A DNA stretch of 64,000 nucleotides from Blastopirellula marina. Lineage in GTDB: Bacteria; Planctomycetota; Planctomycetia; Pirellulales; Pirellulaceae. Position 1 is the stretch's first letter. Each line of letters begins with the position of its first letter. The stretch spans positions 62,001 through 126,000 of the forward strand of contig NZ_PUHY01000013.1 of NCBI RefSeq assembly GCF_002967765.1, given 5' to 3'. Under the pieces are notes generated by a model, which did not search any database, was not told where the DNA came from, and worked only from the letters and a program-made list of their open reading frames with translations. Positions 9,585 to 19,174 of this stretch are shown piece after piece. The position numbers and the translations under genes are program-made.

Positions 9585-10907
9585 ATGCCGCGTGGAAATC
9601 TGATCGCGATTTGTTTGACGTTTGTGATTGCGCTAATTTGCTATCAATCGACGGCGTATTCTCGCTATGCGTTGATGTTCCAACAGGGGATGCAGACGAT
9701 TTCCGACTTTTATGTTCGACCGGTTGGAGAAGAGGAACTGTTCGATGCGGCGATGGAAGGACTCACTTCGCCCCTTGATCAAAACTCGGTCTATATTCCG
9801 CCGGCGCATTACTCCGACTTCCGCCGCGAGTTAGGGCAAGAATTCGGTGGAATTGGCGTCCAGGTTGATTTTAACGAAGACAAACGGCAGATGGTGATCA
9901 TCACACCCCTTGCAGGTGCCCCAGCATATAAAGCTGGAATTCAAGCGGGCGATATCGTACTGGCAATCGATGGGGTCGATCTGAACGGAGAAGACTTCGA
10001 CACTTCCTTAGAACGCTTACACGGGGAACGTGGCACCCCGGTAACGCTGACCGTGAAGCATATTGGCGAGGAAGAGCCGGTCGATATCACTGTCACCCGC
10101 GCCAACATTATGGTCGAGTCGGTGATGGGGGACACACACGGCAAAGATGGCAAATGGAACTTCTTCCTCATCAATCATCCCAAGATTGGCTACATTCGTG
10201 TCGATTCCTTTGGCGATCGCACGGCGGAAGACTTCAAAGCAGCTCTGGAAGAGATCCCCAAAGACGCCGAGGGGCTGATCATTGATGTTCGCGGTAATGC
10301 GGGCGGTTACTTGAACGCAGCGATCCAGATGGTCGACATGTTCATCGAATCTGGTGATATCGTTACAACCCGCAGTCGCGATAATCAAATCCGAGAAGTT
10401 TATCGCGCGAATAGCAGCCACACGATTGTGCCTCAGGACTTACCGGTGGTGGTCATGGTAAATCGCTTTAGCGCTAGTGCGAGCGAGATTTTCGCGGCCG
10501 CCCTCCAAGATCACGATCGAGCAACCGTAATTGGTGAACGATCATTCGGAAAGGGAACCGTTCAAAGCATCTTTCCATTCCCTTTGGATGCCGATAGCCG
10601 TGCTCTGAAGATCACCACGGCCACGTATTGGCGTCCCAACGGTACCAACATTCATCGCTTCCCCGATGCCAAAGAGGAAGACGACTGGGGCGTCCGCCCG
10701 GATGAAGGTTGGGAATTGGACCTCGACGACGAAACGTTGAAAAAAGTCATCCGCGCGCGGCGTCTACACGACATCGATCGCACCAACTTCGCCGATCCTT
10801 CCCTGGCGGAAGGTCGTGAAATCTCGGATGACGAACAATCCCTCCTCGACTTTGAAGATCCGCAGATGCAGATGGCGGTCGAAGTGATTGAGAAAGCCGA
10901 GAAGTAG
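9585..10907 (+). CDS. S41-family C-terminal processing peptidase (Ctp/Prc-like)
   Basis: The ATG at 9585 yields MPRGNLIAICLTFVIALICY, an N-terminal signal anchor, and a 440-residue protein. An upstream in-frame ATG at 9522 adds 21 residues that would spoil the anchor. A PDZ domain spans about residues 85-170 (EFGGIGVQVDF, AYKAGIQAGDIVLAIDG). The peptidase domain carries FSASASEIFAAALQDH followed by FGKGTVQ. By alignment with E. coli Prc (Ser430/Lys455, 25 apart) the catalytic dyad should be Ser298 and Lys323. Such proteases trim C-termini of envelope proteins in the periplasm. Confidence 0.93.
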   Translation: MPRGNLIAICLTFVIALICYQSTAYSRYALMFQQGMQTISDFYVRPVGEEELFDAAMEGLTSPLDQNSVYIPPAHYSDFRRELGQEFGGIGVQVDFNEDKRQMVIITPLAGAPAYKAGIQAGDIVLAIDGVDLNGEDFDTSLERLHGERGTPVTLTVKHIGEEEPVDITVTRANIMVESVMGDTHGKDGKWNFFLINHPKIGYIRVDSFGDRTAEDFKAALEEIPKDAEGLIIDVRGNAGGYLNAAIQMVDMFIESGDIVTTRSRDNQIREVYRANSSHTIVPQDLPVVVMVNRFSASASEIFAAALQDHDRATVIGERSFGKGTVQSIFPFPLDADSRALKITTATYWRPNGTNIHRFPDAKEEDDWGVRPDEGWELDLDDETLKKVIRARRLHDIDRTNFADPSLAEGREISDDEQSLLDFEDPQMQMAVEVIEKAEK

Positions 10908-11132
10908 CCGTTTCGTAGGTTTTGCAAAGTGCTTTTGCAAATTCTACGATCGACCTGTACGGTGATTCCGGCAAGGAAATTGGGGCAAACCTTACCATTT
11001 TTCGTCCATCTTCGAAAACACTGACCTGGGCGAACTTGAACAAATCTGGAGCAGTTCTCCGACAATTGGCACTTCGGTTGCTAATTACAACGGCGAATCT
11101 CTCTCCTCCCCGGTTTGTTGAAAGATGCACCT
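10908..11132. other. Non-coding stretch downstream of the S41 protease
   Basis: I see no convincing gene between the S41 stop and the small frame at 11133. A 75-codon frame at 10922-11149 lacks plausible composition. Together with 11133-11369 this is a 460-bp interval of uncertain coding content. Confidence 0.4.
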
Positions 11133-11315
11133 ATGGTTTGCAACGTTAACCACTTCTCGTGGCCGTCCACCAAGACTCCGACGCTGGTCGAAATCGAGTC
11201 TTTTTCGCGACCACTTCCTGTTCAGCCTCACCCCGACACCCCCTATGTCGTCGTGCTGTTGAAGATGTTAAGCGATACCGATAAGACGTCGGATGAAGAT
11301 AACATTCGCCGATAA
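11133..11315 (+). CDS. Small hypothetical protein (60 aa)
   Basis: A short frame starts at ATG 11133 (MVCNVNHFSWPSTK; an in-frame ATG at 11115 is possible) and ends at 11315. The composition is protein-like rather than antisense-like: Val/Glu/Asp rich with a strand PYVVVLLKML and an acidic end DKTSDEDNIRR. Its codons favour C/G third positions as in neighbouring genes. No motif, signal peptide or homologue is recognisable. It is followed by an 11-bp hairpin and the convergent deacetylase-like gene. The alternative is that the stretch is non-coding. Confidence 0.4.
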   Translation: MVCNVNHFSWPSTKTPTLVEIESFSRPLPVQPHPDTPYVVVLLKMLSDTDKTSDEDNIRR

Positions 11316-11332
11316 TGAAGCGGCGAAGATTG

Positions 11333-11362
11333 ATCCGGCTGAAATCTTGGCTTCAGCCGGAT
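11333..11362. terminator. Hairpin between convergent genes
   Basis: A perfect 11-bp inverted repeat, ATCCGGCTGAA (11333-11343) and TTCAGCCGGAT (11352-11362), encloses an 8-nt loop. It sits just past the rightward small frame and 7 bp beyond the stop of the leftward gene ending at 11370. Neither side has a T-run, so it may be a factor-assisted or bidirectional terminator, or an mRNA-stabilising hairpin. Confidence 0.5.
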
Positions 11363-11369
11363 TCTGGGG

Positions 11370-12311
11370 CTAATCCGAGGACTTGAGCTCGCGCAAGTGA
11401 GCTTCTATGCACTCGGCCAATCGTGTGGGGTTATAGCCACCTTCCAGCAAACTCACGATTCGTCCATCGCACCAAGTGTCGGCGATTTCGTTGACCGTTT
11501 GGGTCATGGCTCCGAAATCGTCGGTCTCCAGCCCGAGATCCCCCACGGGATCCTCTTTGTGCGCGTCGAAGCCTGCGCTAATCAGTACCAATTCTGGTCG
11601 AACCTTGTCGGCAAAATCTTGTAATCGATGGGCGAATGTATTGAGGATCGTCTTGCGATCGGTTCCGTACTTGATTGGCAAATTCACGGTGTAACCGCGA
11701 CCAGGCCCCTCACCTTGGGCATCACGATCGCCACTATCCGGATAAAAGGGATAGCGATGCATCGACAGAAACCCAACGTTTTCGCTTCGCCAAAAGATAT
11801 CTTGGGTGCCGTTTCCATGATGCACGTCCCAATCAACGACCAAGACTCGCGCCAATTCCAGCTGTTCGATGGCCACCGCAGCAGCAACCGCGACGTTGTT
11901 GAATAGACAAAACCCCATAGCCTGATCACGAGTGGCATGATGACCTGGCGGGCGAGACAAACTGAACGCCCGCGTTGCCTGTCCCTGAATTACCCGCCGA
12001 GTCGCATCCACAGCGGCCCCAGCGGCCAATAATGCTGCTTTGAAGGAATCTGCGGAAGTAAATGTGTCCTCATCGATCTGCCCCCCACCATGGGAGGTCA
12101 GGTCACGAATATACCGAACCAGCCCAGGATCGTGGACGAGTTCCAACAGATCCTCGGTTGCGGGAGAGTACTCCGGATGCGACCACTCATCCCAGACGCC
12201 TTCACGATGAAGATGCTCTAAAGCACTCGTCAGCCGAATGGGGGCCTCGGGATGATGTGGGCCCGTAAGATGCTTCAAACAGCGGTCGTTGTAGTGAATG
12301 AGGTTCGACAT
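11370..12311 (-). CDS. Histone deacetylase-superfamily hydrolase
   Basis: This 313-residue protein is a complete bacterial class II-type HDAC domain. It carries PEAPIRL near the start, RPPGHHA at 120-126, GFCLFNN at 133-139, DWDVHHGNGTQ at 160-170, SAGFDAH at 245-251 and LEGGY near the end. The expected zinc ligands are Asp162, His164 and Asp249, with the His-His pair at 124-125 as catalytic residues. Bacterial relatives include acetylpolyamine amidohydrolases, AcuC-like protein deacetylases and enzymes of unknown substrate. No acetoin, acetyl-CoA synthetase or polyamine gene adjoins it, so the substrate is open. The protein has no signal peptide and is cytoplasmic. Confidence 0.92.
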   Translation of the reverse strand: MSNLIHYNDRCLKHLTGPHHPEAPIRLTSALEHLHREGVWDEWSHPEYSPATEDLLELVHDPGLVRYIRDLTSHGGGQIDEDTFTSADSFKAALLAAGAAVDATRRVIQGQATRAFSLSRPPGHHATRDQAMGFCLFNNVAVAAAVAIEQLELARVLVVDWDVHHGNGTQDIFWRSENVGFLSMHRYPFYPDSGDRDAQGEGPGRGYTVNLPIKYGTDRKTILNTFAHRLQDFADKVRPELVLISAGFDAHKEDPVGDLGLETDDFGAMTQTVNEIADTWCDGRIVSLLEGGYNPTRLAECIEAHLRELKSSD

Positions 12312-12538
12312 GCGGCACGGCAGTCCTTCTTGGGGGCATGCACCAATTCGTTGACACAGCTTCGCAAGAGCAACTATTCTTAACCTTAGCGATCTTAGAC
12401 GGTATGATTACATTACTCGTCGCTTGAGGGGAATTTCTCCCTTAGAATACATCCGGATTACGATCTCATCTCGTCCCACTGGCCCACTGTTCGTTCGGAC
12501 ACGCCTGGGCAAGTCTCAATGCATAGGAATTTTGTGGC

Positions 12539-14458
12539 ATGAAATGGCTTACTTGCTGTACCCTCGCTTTGGCGATGATCGCCGTGGGAACTCAAGTCGC
12601 TCGGGCGCAAGACTACCGAGAGATTCCAGTTACGGCCACTGATATTGATCCGGATGCGACCGATCTGCAAGGCAAGCTGCGTTACCAGCAAGCTCGCGCC
12701 AACGTGATCGAGTACCTTCGCTCCAAGCCAATGGACGAACAGGGTCGACAGCTGATCCGCAAGTTCTTCCGAGACGCCTACCTGAAAAGCTGGACCAAGC
12801 GATCTAACTGGCAGCACGCCGGTGCGAATCGCCAAGAGTTTCTGCGACTTTACTACGGTTCGCTCAACTCGCAGCGTGATGCTCGCCAAATGCTCAATGA
12901 GATCATGCTGGAGTACATGCAAGAGTACATCAAGCCAGCTTATCATCCCGTGCTCCGCTACAACGCAGCGCTGCTGATCGGCGACCTGCGTTCGCAAGAA
13001 ATGGATTCCATCAACCAATCGCCAGAAGTTCCGTTTCCTGACTCGTTGGCGGTCTTGCTAAGCATGATCGAAGACGAAAAGCAAAGCGATGCCGTGAAGG
13101 TCGCGGCTTGGGTTGGATTGCTCGAACAGTCGGAGCTGTACGGAGTGAATCTTGGCAGCATCCCTGCCGACGCTAAAACCAAGATTTTGACGTTGGTTAT
13201 CAACACTCTGAAACAGAAAGATGTTCCGGAAGGGCATAGCGAAGACGCCCATGTCTGGATTCGTAAGCGGGCGATCGACATCGCGTCGGTGATTGGCAAT
13301 GCCGGTCGAGACGGTTCGCTCGCGGCGGCTTTGGACACGATCATTCTCGATACCGATCTTCCGATCGATATGCGTTGTTCCGCCATCGCAGCGAAGGGAA
13401 ATCTGGCATTCGACCAAGCAACGGCCAGCAACATGGACGTTGTTCGTCAATCGACCGATATCGGCAAGATTGCGTTGGAAGCAGTCGCTGCGGACGTCAC
13501 GTGGTTCGATGAATCACTGAAGCAATACCAGAAGCAAATGTTCGGACCTGGTGGCGGTGGTTACGGGGGCGGCTATGGCGGCGAGTACGGCGCAGGTGGC
13601 GGCTACCCCGGCGGCTACGGCGGTGAAGCTGGTGGCAGTGGCTATATGCCAACGCCAACTTCTTCTTCCTCGTCCCGCTCGAGTTCCAGCCGCAGCCGTC
13701 GTGGCCGAAGTAGTCGTCGTGGCAGTTCGGGTGGCTACGACATGTATGAAGACGCCGGCATGGAAATGGACATGGCCCCAGAGATCATTCGTGACCCGGT
13801 TTTGGTCCGTTTGGAAAATAACTATCGTCGCCGCGTGAAGACTCACCTCGATTTCGCAAAGCAGGGCCTCGCCGGTCAGCTAACCCAAGTCCCAGACGAT
13901 CCAGGCGCGATCAAGCAGGGCCTGATTCAGTACGCTAAGAACGCGGAAGATCGTCAGGCAATCGCGAACTTGACTAAGTCGATGATCGCTATGCTCAACG
14001 CGGTTGACGACAAGGAATCGGAAGAAAAGGATCTGCTCAAGGCATCCAAGACTAAACTGGAAGCCATGACCACAGCCGCTCAGAAGCTTGCCGCAAAGGC
14101 CGCCGTGGAAATCGAAGTTCCTGATGCAATCAACGAAACTCCAGACGACGAGCCAGGTGCAATGCCCGTAGGCCCAATGCGTCGTGGAGCGGTTCCAGCC
14201 GACATGCCAGGTGGCGGTGGTCCTCCGGCCGACGCCCCAGGCGGAATGCCTGCTGACAATCCTGGCGGTGCTCCGCCAGCGGATCAACCAGGTGGCACAC
14301 CAATCGATGGCCCGGGAGCGACTCCCCCAGCCGCCAGGCCGCCAGCCGCAGGACCAGCTGCTGGCCAAGGAGGACCGATGCCAATGCCTATGCCACAACC
14401 AGGTGGCGCCGGTGGAGCACCTCCGATGACGGATGGTCCTATTCCTGATTCTCCGTAG
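12539..14458 (+). CDS. Secreted HEAT-like repeat protein with Gly-rich linker and Pro/Gly-rich tail
   Basis: A 639-residue protein starts with a clear signal peptide (MKWLTCCTLALAMIAVGTQVARA-QD). Residues about 30-335 are helical and HEAT/ARM-like (LLEQSELYGVN, IRKRAIDIASVIGNAGRDGSLAAALDTII, SAIAAKGNLAF). A low-complexity linker at about 337-400 is built of GGGYGGGYGG units followed by Ser/Arg runs. A second helical region follows to about 530. The last ~100 residues are Pro/Gly/Met-rich (GGMPADNPGGAPPADQPGG). It resembles planctomycete exported proteins of unknown function. The gene is followed by the HEAT lipoprotein at 14525 and is probably co-transcribed with it. Confidence 0.75.
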   Translation: MKWLTCCTLALAMIAVGTQVARAQDYREIPVTATDIDPDATDLQGKLRYQQARANVIEYLRSKPMDEQGRQLIRKFFRDAYLKSWTKRSNWQHAGANRQEFLRLYYGSLNSQRDARQMLNEIMLEYMQEYIKPAYHPVLRYNAALLIGDLRSQEMDSINQSPEVPFPDSLAVLLSMIEDEKQSDAVKVAAWVGLLEQSELYGVNLGSIPADAKTKILTLVINTLKQKDVPEGHSEDAHVWIRKRAIDIASVIGNAGRDGSLAAALDTIILDTDLPIDMRCSAIAAKGNLAFDQATASNMDVVRQSTDIGKIALEAVAADVTWFDESLKQYQKQMFGPGGGGYGGGYGGEYGAGGGYPGGYGGEAGGSGYMPTPTSSSSSRSSSSRSRRGRSSRRGSSGGYDMYEDAGMEMDMAPEIIRDPVLVRLENNYRRRVKTHLDFAKQGLAGQLTQVPDDPGAIKQGLIQYAKNAEDRQAIANLTKSMIAMLNAVDDKESEEKDLLKASKTKLEAMTTAAQKLAAKAAVEIEVPDAINETPDDEPGAMPVGPMRRGAVPADMPGGGGPPADAPGGMPADNPGGAPPADQPGGTPIDGPGATPPAARPPAAGPAAGQGGPMPMPMPQPGGAGGAPPMTDGPIPDSP

Positions 14459-14496
14459 GCTCGTAGCTTTCCTTCAGCCGGAATGATCTTGTCTTA

Positions 14497-14524
14497 GCGG
14501 TCGCTGCCAGCTAAAAGCGACCGC
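14497..14524 (+). promoter_or_regulatory. Hairpin directly abutting the start codon at 14525
   Basis: A perfect 9-bp stem, GCGGTCGCT (14497-14505) with AGCGACCGC (14516-14524), encloses a 10-nt loop. The 3' arm ends at the base before the ATG at 14525, so the mRNA's ribosome-binding region would be folded. Translation might therefore depend on opening of the hairpin, for example by ribosomes or helicases. It could instead be a weak terminator of the upstream gene, although there is no T-run. Confidence 0.4.
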
Positions 14525-16780
14525 ATGTTGACTCATGATGCCCGCGTCCAATCTGCAACTGCGCTGCTAGCATGCCTCATCCTGCTCGTTGCAGGGACTG
14601 CAGGCTGCCGTACGGTCGTTGATGCGCCTCGGGAGCTCGCCGAGCTAACTAACACGGAATCATCGGATAGACAATCGCAAGCCGAGCCTGTATCCGTTGA
14701 GCGAGCTCCGGCAACTCAGCACGATATCAAATCGGCTGAAGAAGCCCTTTCTTCGACGGTCGTCCAGCACGAGCAGGACGCGATTCGCCCCAAACGAGTT
14801 GACTCGCGTGGCTGGTTTCTCGATAGCAGTGTGCCGCTATATCTGGCCTATCATCTAGGCAAGCCGCGTTGGCATCACCGAGCACTAGAGAACCTTCTTG
14901 ACCAGCCCGTTTCCACCAACGATATCCTTGCCGCCGGTGCCCAATCGGAAGATTTAGAAATCAGGGCAACCGCACTGATTGGTCTGGCAAGGACCGGTGA
15001 AGTTGGCCAAGACGGTGAAATAGCACAGCTCATCCGCAACCCAAAGCTGAACGCCACCACGAAAGGCGCGTTGCTCGAAGCTATTGCCAATGTAGAGCTG
15101 GTCAATGAACTTTTCGAAGAGCGTGACAATCTGATCGAAAAGACCTCCGCGAAGGACAAGTTCTCCGAACGACAATTACGAGAACAGTTCTGGTTCGAGC
15201 TCGCTTCGACTGTTCCCAGTGTGCGTAGCGACGAACGTTTCACCAAGAATTTCCTCGATCACCCTCCGGAGACCCAGCAAACGATTCTCGACTTAATGCT
15301 CAGCGATACGACCTGCGGCGTTCCTGATAGTATCACAAACCGTTTCAACCACCTGACACCTGTTGTGATGCGACGAATTGATCTGTGGCATGGCTATTTG
15401 CGGACGGTAGCCCCGATTGATGTCTTGGCCGAATCCGTTCGCTCTGCTGACTTCACAACGCGGGAGAGCGCGACCATCGGGCTCGGCCGAGAGGGTTCTC
15501 GTTCTGCGGAAGCTTTACTTCTAAATATCTCTGAAAACGATGCCACACTCACGCAAGTCGCAGCGGTGATTGCCTGGGGATTGATGCCTCGTCATGAAGA
15601 ATGGCCCCGCCTGGTTGAATCCAAATCGTGGCGTGTTCGCTTAGCAGCGGCCCAGTGGATTCCACTCACCTCCCGCAACTTGGCATCGGTCAAGAAGCTG
15701 GAAAAAGATTCCAGTCACCTTGTACGCCGGGCAATCCTGGACCGTACATCCACTCCTGCAGAACAACCTAGCGAGCGTAAACCGGCCGAACAGCCACATT
15801 TACCCAAACAAGAAAAGGTCGTACTGACATCGGACGAGGTCGTCGCCCTGCTCGACCAGATCGATCAGGCTGAACACGCTGCCGAACCGGCGGATCGTAC
15901 TCAAGCTCGCCAACAATTGTTGCTTTCTCCGGCGAAAGTACTGGCCGCTGTCGATCAGGTTGCCAAACCACTTTCCAGCTACGAAAACAATTTCCTCTTC
16001 GACGTCCTCTTGCCTCAATGCGATCCATCTTTTCAGCGACTGCAGGAAGCAACGACCGGCAGTTCGCACATGACCATGATCGCACTTCGCGAGCTTCAAC
16101 GCCGGAGCGAACAAGCTCCCCTGCCAGAGCTAGTAATCTGGCGTTTGGGCCAACATTGCGAAAGGTTCACCCCGCTCGACTGGCAATCGTTGATGGCGAC
16201 GATCGAAAACGATAGTCGCCCCGCCACAGAGCCCCTTGTTCGGAGAGCCCTGGGACATGGAGATCCGATGGTTCGCGCTCGGGCTTGCGACCATGTCCGC
16301 CAGTTCCCACTGCCCGACGTTATCTCGCCGTTGGAAGACAGCCTGGAACATGAATCGACGGATGTTCGTGCTGCAGCGACAAAGGCCCTTGCTAAAATCG
16401 ACGGCCCCAATCATCGCGAGACTTTCGTCAAACTTTTGCTCGATCGTGAGGTCGATGTTCAGTTGGCCGCCGCCAAAGCACTCGACGCGATCGACGACCA
16501 ACGTGGCATTCAACACATCTATCGCATGACCTATGCATCTTCGCGTGATACGCGTTTAAAGGGAACGCATGCAATCACGGCGAGGGAAAACACCTCTGAT
16601 ATTCCAGAACTGATGCGTCTGCTGGACGATGAGACTTCCATCCGCTTGGCCGCAATTGAAGGTTTGTGCACAATTGTCCCGTTAGAAAGCAATCCTCCTC
16701 CCAAAAACGACGCCATGCCGGTGGATGCCCAATGTGCCGCGTGGAAAAACTGGTTCGACCGTCAGTCGCCGCAGCGGTAA
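14525..16780 (+). CDS. HEAT-repeat lipoprotein
   Basis: The 751-residue product opens with a lipoprotein-like signal: a hydrophobic stretch (ATALLACLILLVAGTAGC) ending in Cys28, although the -3 residue is Thr. Multiple HEAT/PBS-type helical repeats follow, such as LEIRATALIGLARTGEVG, FTTRESATIGLGREGSRSAEALLL, DVRAAATKALAKIDG, VDVQLAAAKALDAIDD and SIRLAAIEGLCTIVP. These repeats usually form protein-binding solenoids. A Glu/Pro-rich break near residues 410-440 splits two repeat blocks. The gene lies 66 bp after another HEAT-like exported protein, suggesting that the two products act together in the periplasm or at the membrane. The partner is unknown. Confidence 0.8.
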   Translation: MLTHDARVQSATALLACLILLVAGTAGCRTVVDAPRELAELTNTESSDRQSQAEPVSVERAPATQHDIKSAEEALSSTVVQHEQDAIRPKRVDSRGWFLDSSVPLYLAYHLGKPRWHHRALENLLDQPVSTNDILAAGAQSEDLEIRATALIGLARTGEVGQDGEIAQLIRNPKLNATTKGALLEAIANVELVNELFEERDNLIEKTSAKDKFSERQLREQFWFELASTVPSVRSDERFTKNFLDHPPETQQTILDLMLSDTTCGVPDSITNRFNHLTPVVMRRIDLWHGYLRTVAPIDVLAESVRSADFTTRESATIGLGREGSRSAEALLLNISENDATLTQVAAVIAWGLMPRHEEWPRLVESKSWRVRLAAAQWIPLTSRNLASVKKLEKDSSHLVRRAILDRTSTPAEQPSERKPAEQPHLPKQEKVVLTSDEVVALLDQIDQAEHAAEPADRTQARQQLLLSPAKVLAAVDQVAKPLSSYENNFLFDVLLPQCDPSFQRLQEATTGSSHMTMIALRELQRRSEQAPLPELVIWRLGQHCERFTPLDWQSLMATIENDSRPATEPLVRRALGHGDPMVRARACDHVRQFPLPDVISPLEDSLEHESTDVRAAATKALAKIDGPNHRETFVKLLLDREVDVQLAAAKALDAIDDQRGIQHIYRMTYASSRDTRLKGTHAITARENTSDIPELMRLLDDETSIRLAAIEGLCTIVPLESNPPPKNDAMPVDAQCAAWKNWFDRQSPQR

Positions 16781-16889
16781 ACCCGATTCCGCTTGGTTCT
16801 GCCCTGCCCTCTCAACCTAGAATGGGGCAGCGCGTTATAATTCTTTTGGCAGGGAGCACCCCACATGTTACGCTCCCCAAACGAGTTAC

Positions 16890-19100
16890 GTGGCACAAGC
16901 GATTATCCTTGAATCTGCCGCCCCGGACGAAATGGACGGAGACATGGCCCCGACCCCAAGCATCAAGCTCAGCTTCCCTGAAAAGGACATCGCCCAATTA
17001 ACGTTCGATCTGCCGGACAAGGGCGCGAACATTCTCAGCCACCCAGTGATGGAGGAGCTTGCGAACCATCTCGACACGCTTTCCCAGCGAGACGACATTG
17101 TCGGCGTGATCCTCGATTCCGCGAAGCCCACGATCTTCATCGCAGGCGCTGATATCAATGAATTCGCCGCATCGATGGAAGTCGATACTAAGCGAACTTA
17201 CGAAATGTCGCGTTGGGGCCAGAAACTTTTCGGCCGTTTGCACGAAAACAATTGGATCACCGTCGCCGCGATCAACGGCACCTGTGTCGGAGGTGGAACG
17301 GAGCTCGCCCTGGGCTGCGATCGGCGGATCGTCACGACGAACGAAAAGACTGAAGTTGGCCTACCTGAGGTGAAACTTGGAATCTATCCCGGATGGGGTG
17401 GTACGGTTCGCCTCTCGCGTCTGGTCGGTCTGGGCAATGCAGTCAAGATGATTACTTCCGGCGAAAGTGTCTCCCCGGAGAAAGCGCTCGAACTCGGTTT
17501 TGCCGACGATCTCGTCTCGCCGGACGCACTGTTGCCCGCGGCGATCAACCTCATTCGCGAGGAACAGGAAACGAAACAGTACCTTGCCGATCGGGAACAA
17601 TGTTTGAAGCCAATCACGATCAGCGATACCGAACTCGGCTTTCTCGGAGCGACCGCTTCGGCATACATCCAACAGCAAACCAAGGGACAATATCCTGCTC
17701 CACTGGCAGCCCTCGAGACGCTTCTGGGTGGCGCGATGGTCGATGCCCAGCAGGCGTTGGAAATCGAAGCCCAGGGAATGGCCAATCTATTTGGCACGCC
17801 CGTCAACGCCGCACTGATCAACGTCTTTTTGCTGACCGATCGCAACAAGAAAGATAGCGGCGTTGAAGGGGACGGACCCAAACCACGCAAGCTTCAATCG
17901 GCCAGTGTGATCGGGGCAGGCATCATGGGCAGTGGGATTGCCGCGGCCAACTTAAAGCGAGGTCTTTCGGTTAAGCTGAATGACGCGAACCCTGAAGCTC
18001 TCGAACGTGGTTCAAAAGCGGTCTTGGACGAAGTCTCTTACGACAAGACAACCCGCAGCAAGAATGTCGAACGGGCGATTGAGTTCGCAGGGCATCTGCG
18101 AACCACCACCAACGGTGATGAACTTCTCGATACCGATATCATCATTGAAGCGGTCGTCGAGAATCTCGAACTTAAGCGGAAGATTTTCTCCTCCCTAGAA
18201 GAGAAGCTGCCAGAAGACACCATCCTGGCCAGCAACACGTCGACGCTGCCAATCACTAAATTGGCGGAAAATCTGAAACATCCCGAACGCTTCGTCGGTA
18301 TTCACTTCTTCAATCCCGTGCGAATGATGAAGCTGGTCGAAGTGATTCGCGGCGAGAAAACCTCCGACGAAACAGCCGCAACGGCGGTTGCTTATGCCAA
18401 GGGGCTCGGCAAGTTCCCGATCGTGGTAAACGATGGACCTGGCTTCTTGGTCAACCGCTTGCTCTTTCCCTACATGAATGAAGCGACCCAACTGCTGCAA
18501 GATGGGGTCGACATGAAGCGAATCGATCGGATCGCCAAGAAGTTTGGCATGCCGATGGGGCCGATCGCGCTGTACGACATGGTTGGCATCGACACCTCGT
18601 TTTATGCCGGTCGAACGATGTACGACGCGTTCCCCTCCCGGACGCTTGTTTCCCCGATTTTGCCAGCTTTGATCAAACGAGAAATGCTCGGCAAAAAGAA
18701 GGGCGTCGGCTTCTTCAATTACCAAAACAAAAAAGGCAAACCTGAAGTCAACGCCGATACGGTCGAGTTGATTCAAAAGTATGTCGATGTCCCAGATCGC
18801 GAAATCACCGACGCGGAAATTGAGCATCGCTTGATCTTACCAATGCTGCTCGAAGCAACGCGGGCACTGACGGAGGGCGTGGTGCGTGATCCGCGCGATG
18901 TCGACCTTGGCTTGATCTTTGGCATCGGCTTCCCACCGTTCAAAGGTGGGCTGCTCTTCTGGGCGGACACGATTGGTGCGAAGGCATTGGTCGAATGGCT
19001 CAAGCCGTTGGAAGAACTGGGGCAACGGTTCGTTCCGACGGAGATGCTATTGGAAATGGCCAAACAGGACAGCAAGTTTTACGATCTCACTTCGGCCTAG
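16890..19100 (+). CDS. fadJ: Bifunctional enoyl-CoA hydratase/3-hydroxyacyl-CoA dehydrogenase (FadB/FadJ type)
   Basis: The 736-residue protein begins at GTG 16890; ATGs at 16932 and 16944 are alternatives. The N-terminal crotonase domain has FIAGADINEF, the oxyanion region and two catalytic-type glutamates at residues 138 (GGGTELALG) and 160 (GLPEVKLGIYPGWGGT). The dehydrogenase domain starts near residue 335 with the NAD-binding VIGAGIMGSGIA and continues with VGIHFFNPVRMMKLVEVI. A C-terminal 3HCDH domain completes the FadB/FadJ layout (usual length 700-730). It catalyses the middle two steps of fatty-acid beta-oxidation. The thiolase gene lies 74 bp downstream and would supply the last step. 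Confidence 0.95.
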   Translation: MAQAIILESAAPDEMDGDMAPTPSIKLSFPEKDIAQLTFDLPDKGANILSHPVMEELANHLDTLSQRDDIVGVILDSAKPTIFIAGADINEFAASMEVDTKRTYEMSRWGQKLFGRLHENNWITVAAINGTCVGGGTELALGCDRRIVTTNEKTEVGLPEVKLGIYPGWGGTVRLSRLVGLGNAVKMITSGESVSPEKALELGFADDLVSPDALLPAAINLIREEQETKQYLADREQCLKPITISDTELGFLGATASAYIQQQTKGQYPAPLAALETLLGGAMVDAQQALEIEAQGMANLFGTPVNAALINVFLLTDRNKKDSGVEGDGPKPRKLQSASVIGAGIMGSGIAAANLKRGLSVKLNDANPEALERGSKAVLDEVSYDKTTRSKNVERAIEFAGHLRTTTNGDELLDTDIIIEAVVENLELKRKIFSSLEEKLPEDTILASNTSTLPITKLAENLKHPERFVGIHFFNPVRMMKLVEVIRGEKTSDETAATAVAYAKGLGKFPIVVNDGPGFLVNRLLFPYMNEATQLLQDGVDMKRIDRIAKKFGMPMGPIALYDMVGIDTSFYAGRTMYDAFPSRTLVSPILPALIKREMLGKKKGVGFFNYQNKKGKPEVNADTVELIQKYVDVPDREITDAEIEHRLILPMLLEATRALTEGVVRDPRDVDLGLIFGIGFPPFKGGLLFWADTIGAKALVEWLKPLEELGQRFVPTEMLLEMAKQDSKFYDLTSA

Positions 19101-19174
19101 TTTTCTTCGCGGCGATCTCCCTGCGAGATCAAGTGTGAAAACGAAGTCGAAGCCTCCATAGAGAAGGACTCACC

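Noticed and set aside
10922-11149. Rightward 75-codon frame after the S41 protease
   Set aside because: It has no start context and its codon use is unlike the neighbours; the frame at 11133 is the better, still weak, candidate.
13546-13730. Repetitive GGT/GGC-rich DNA considered as a minisatellite
   Set aside because: It stays in frame inside a protein gene as a Gly/Tyr then Ser/Arg linker, so coding low complexity explains it.
18195-18827. Leftward 210-codon frame inside the FadJ-type gene
   Set aside because: It lies opposite the conserved dehydrogenase domain and carries no recognisable domain.
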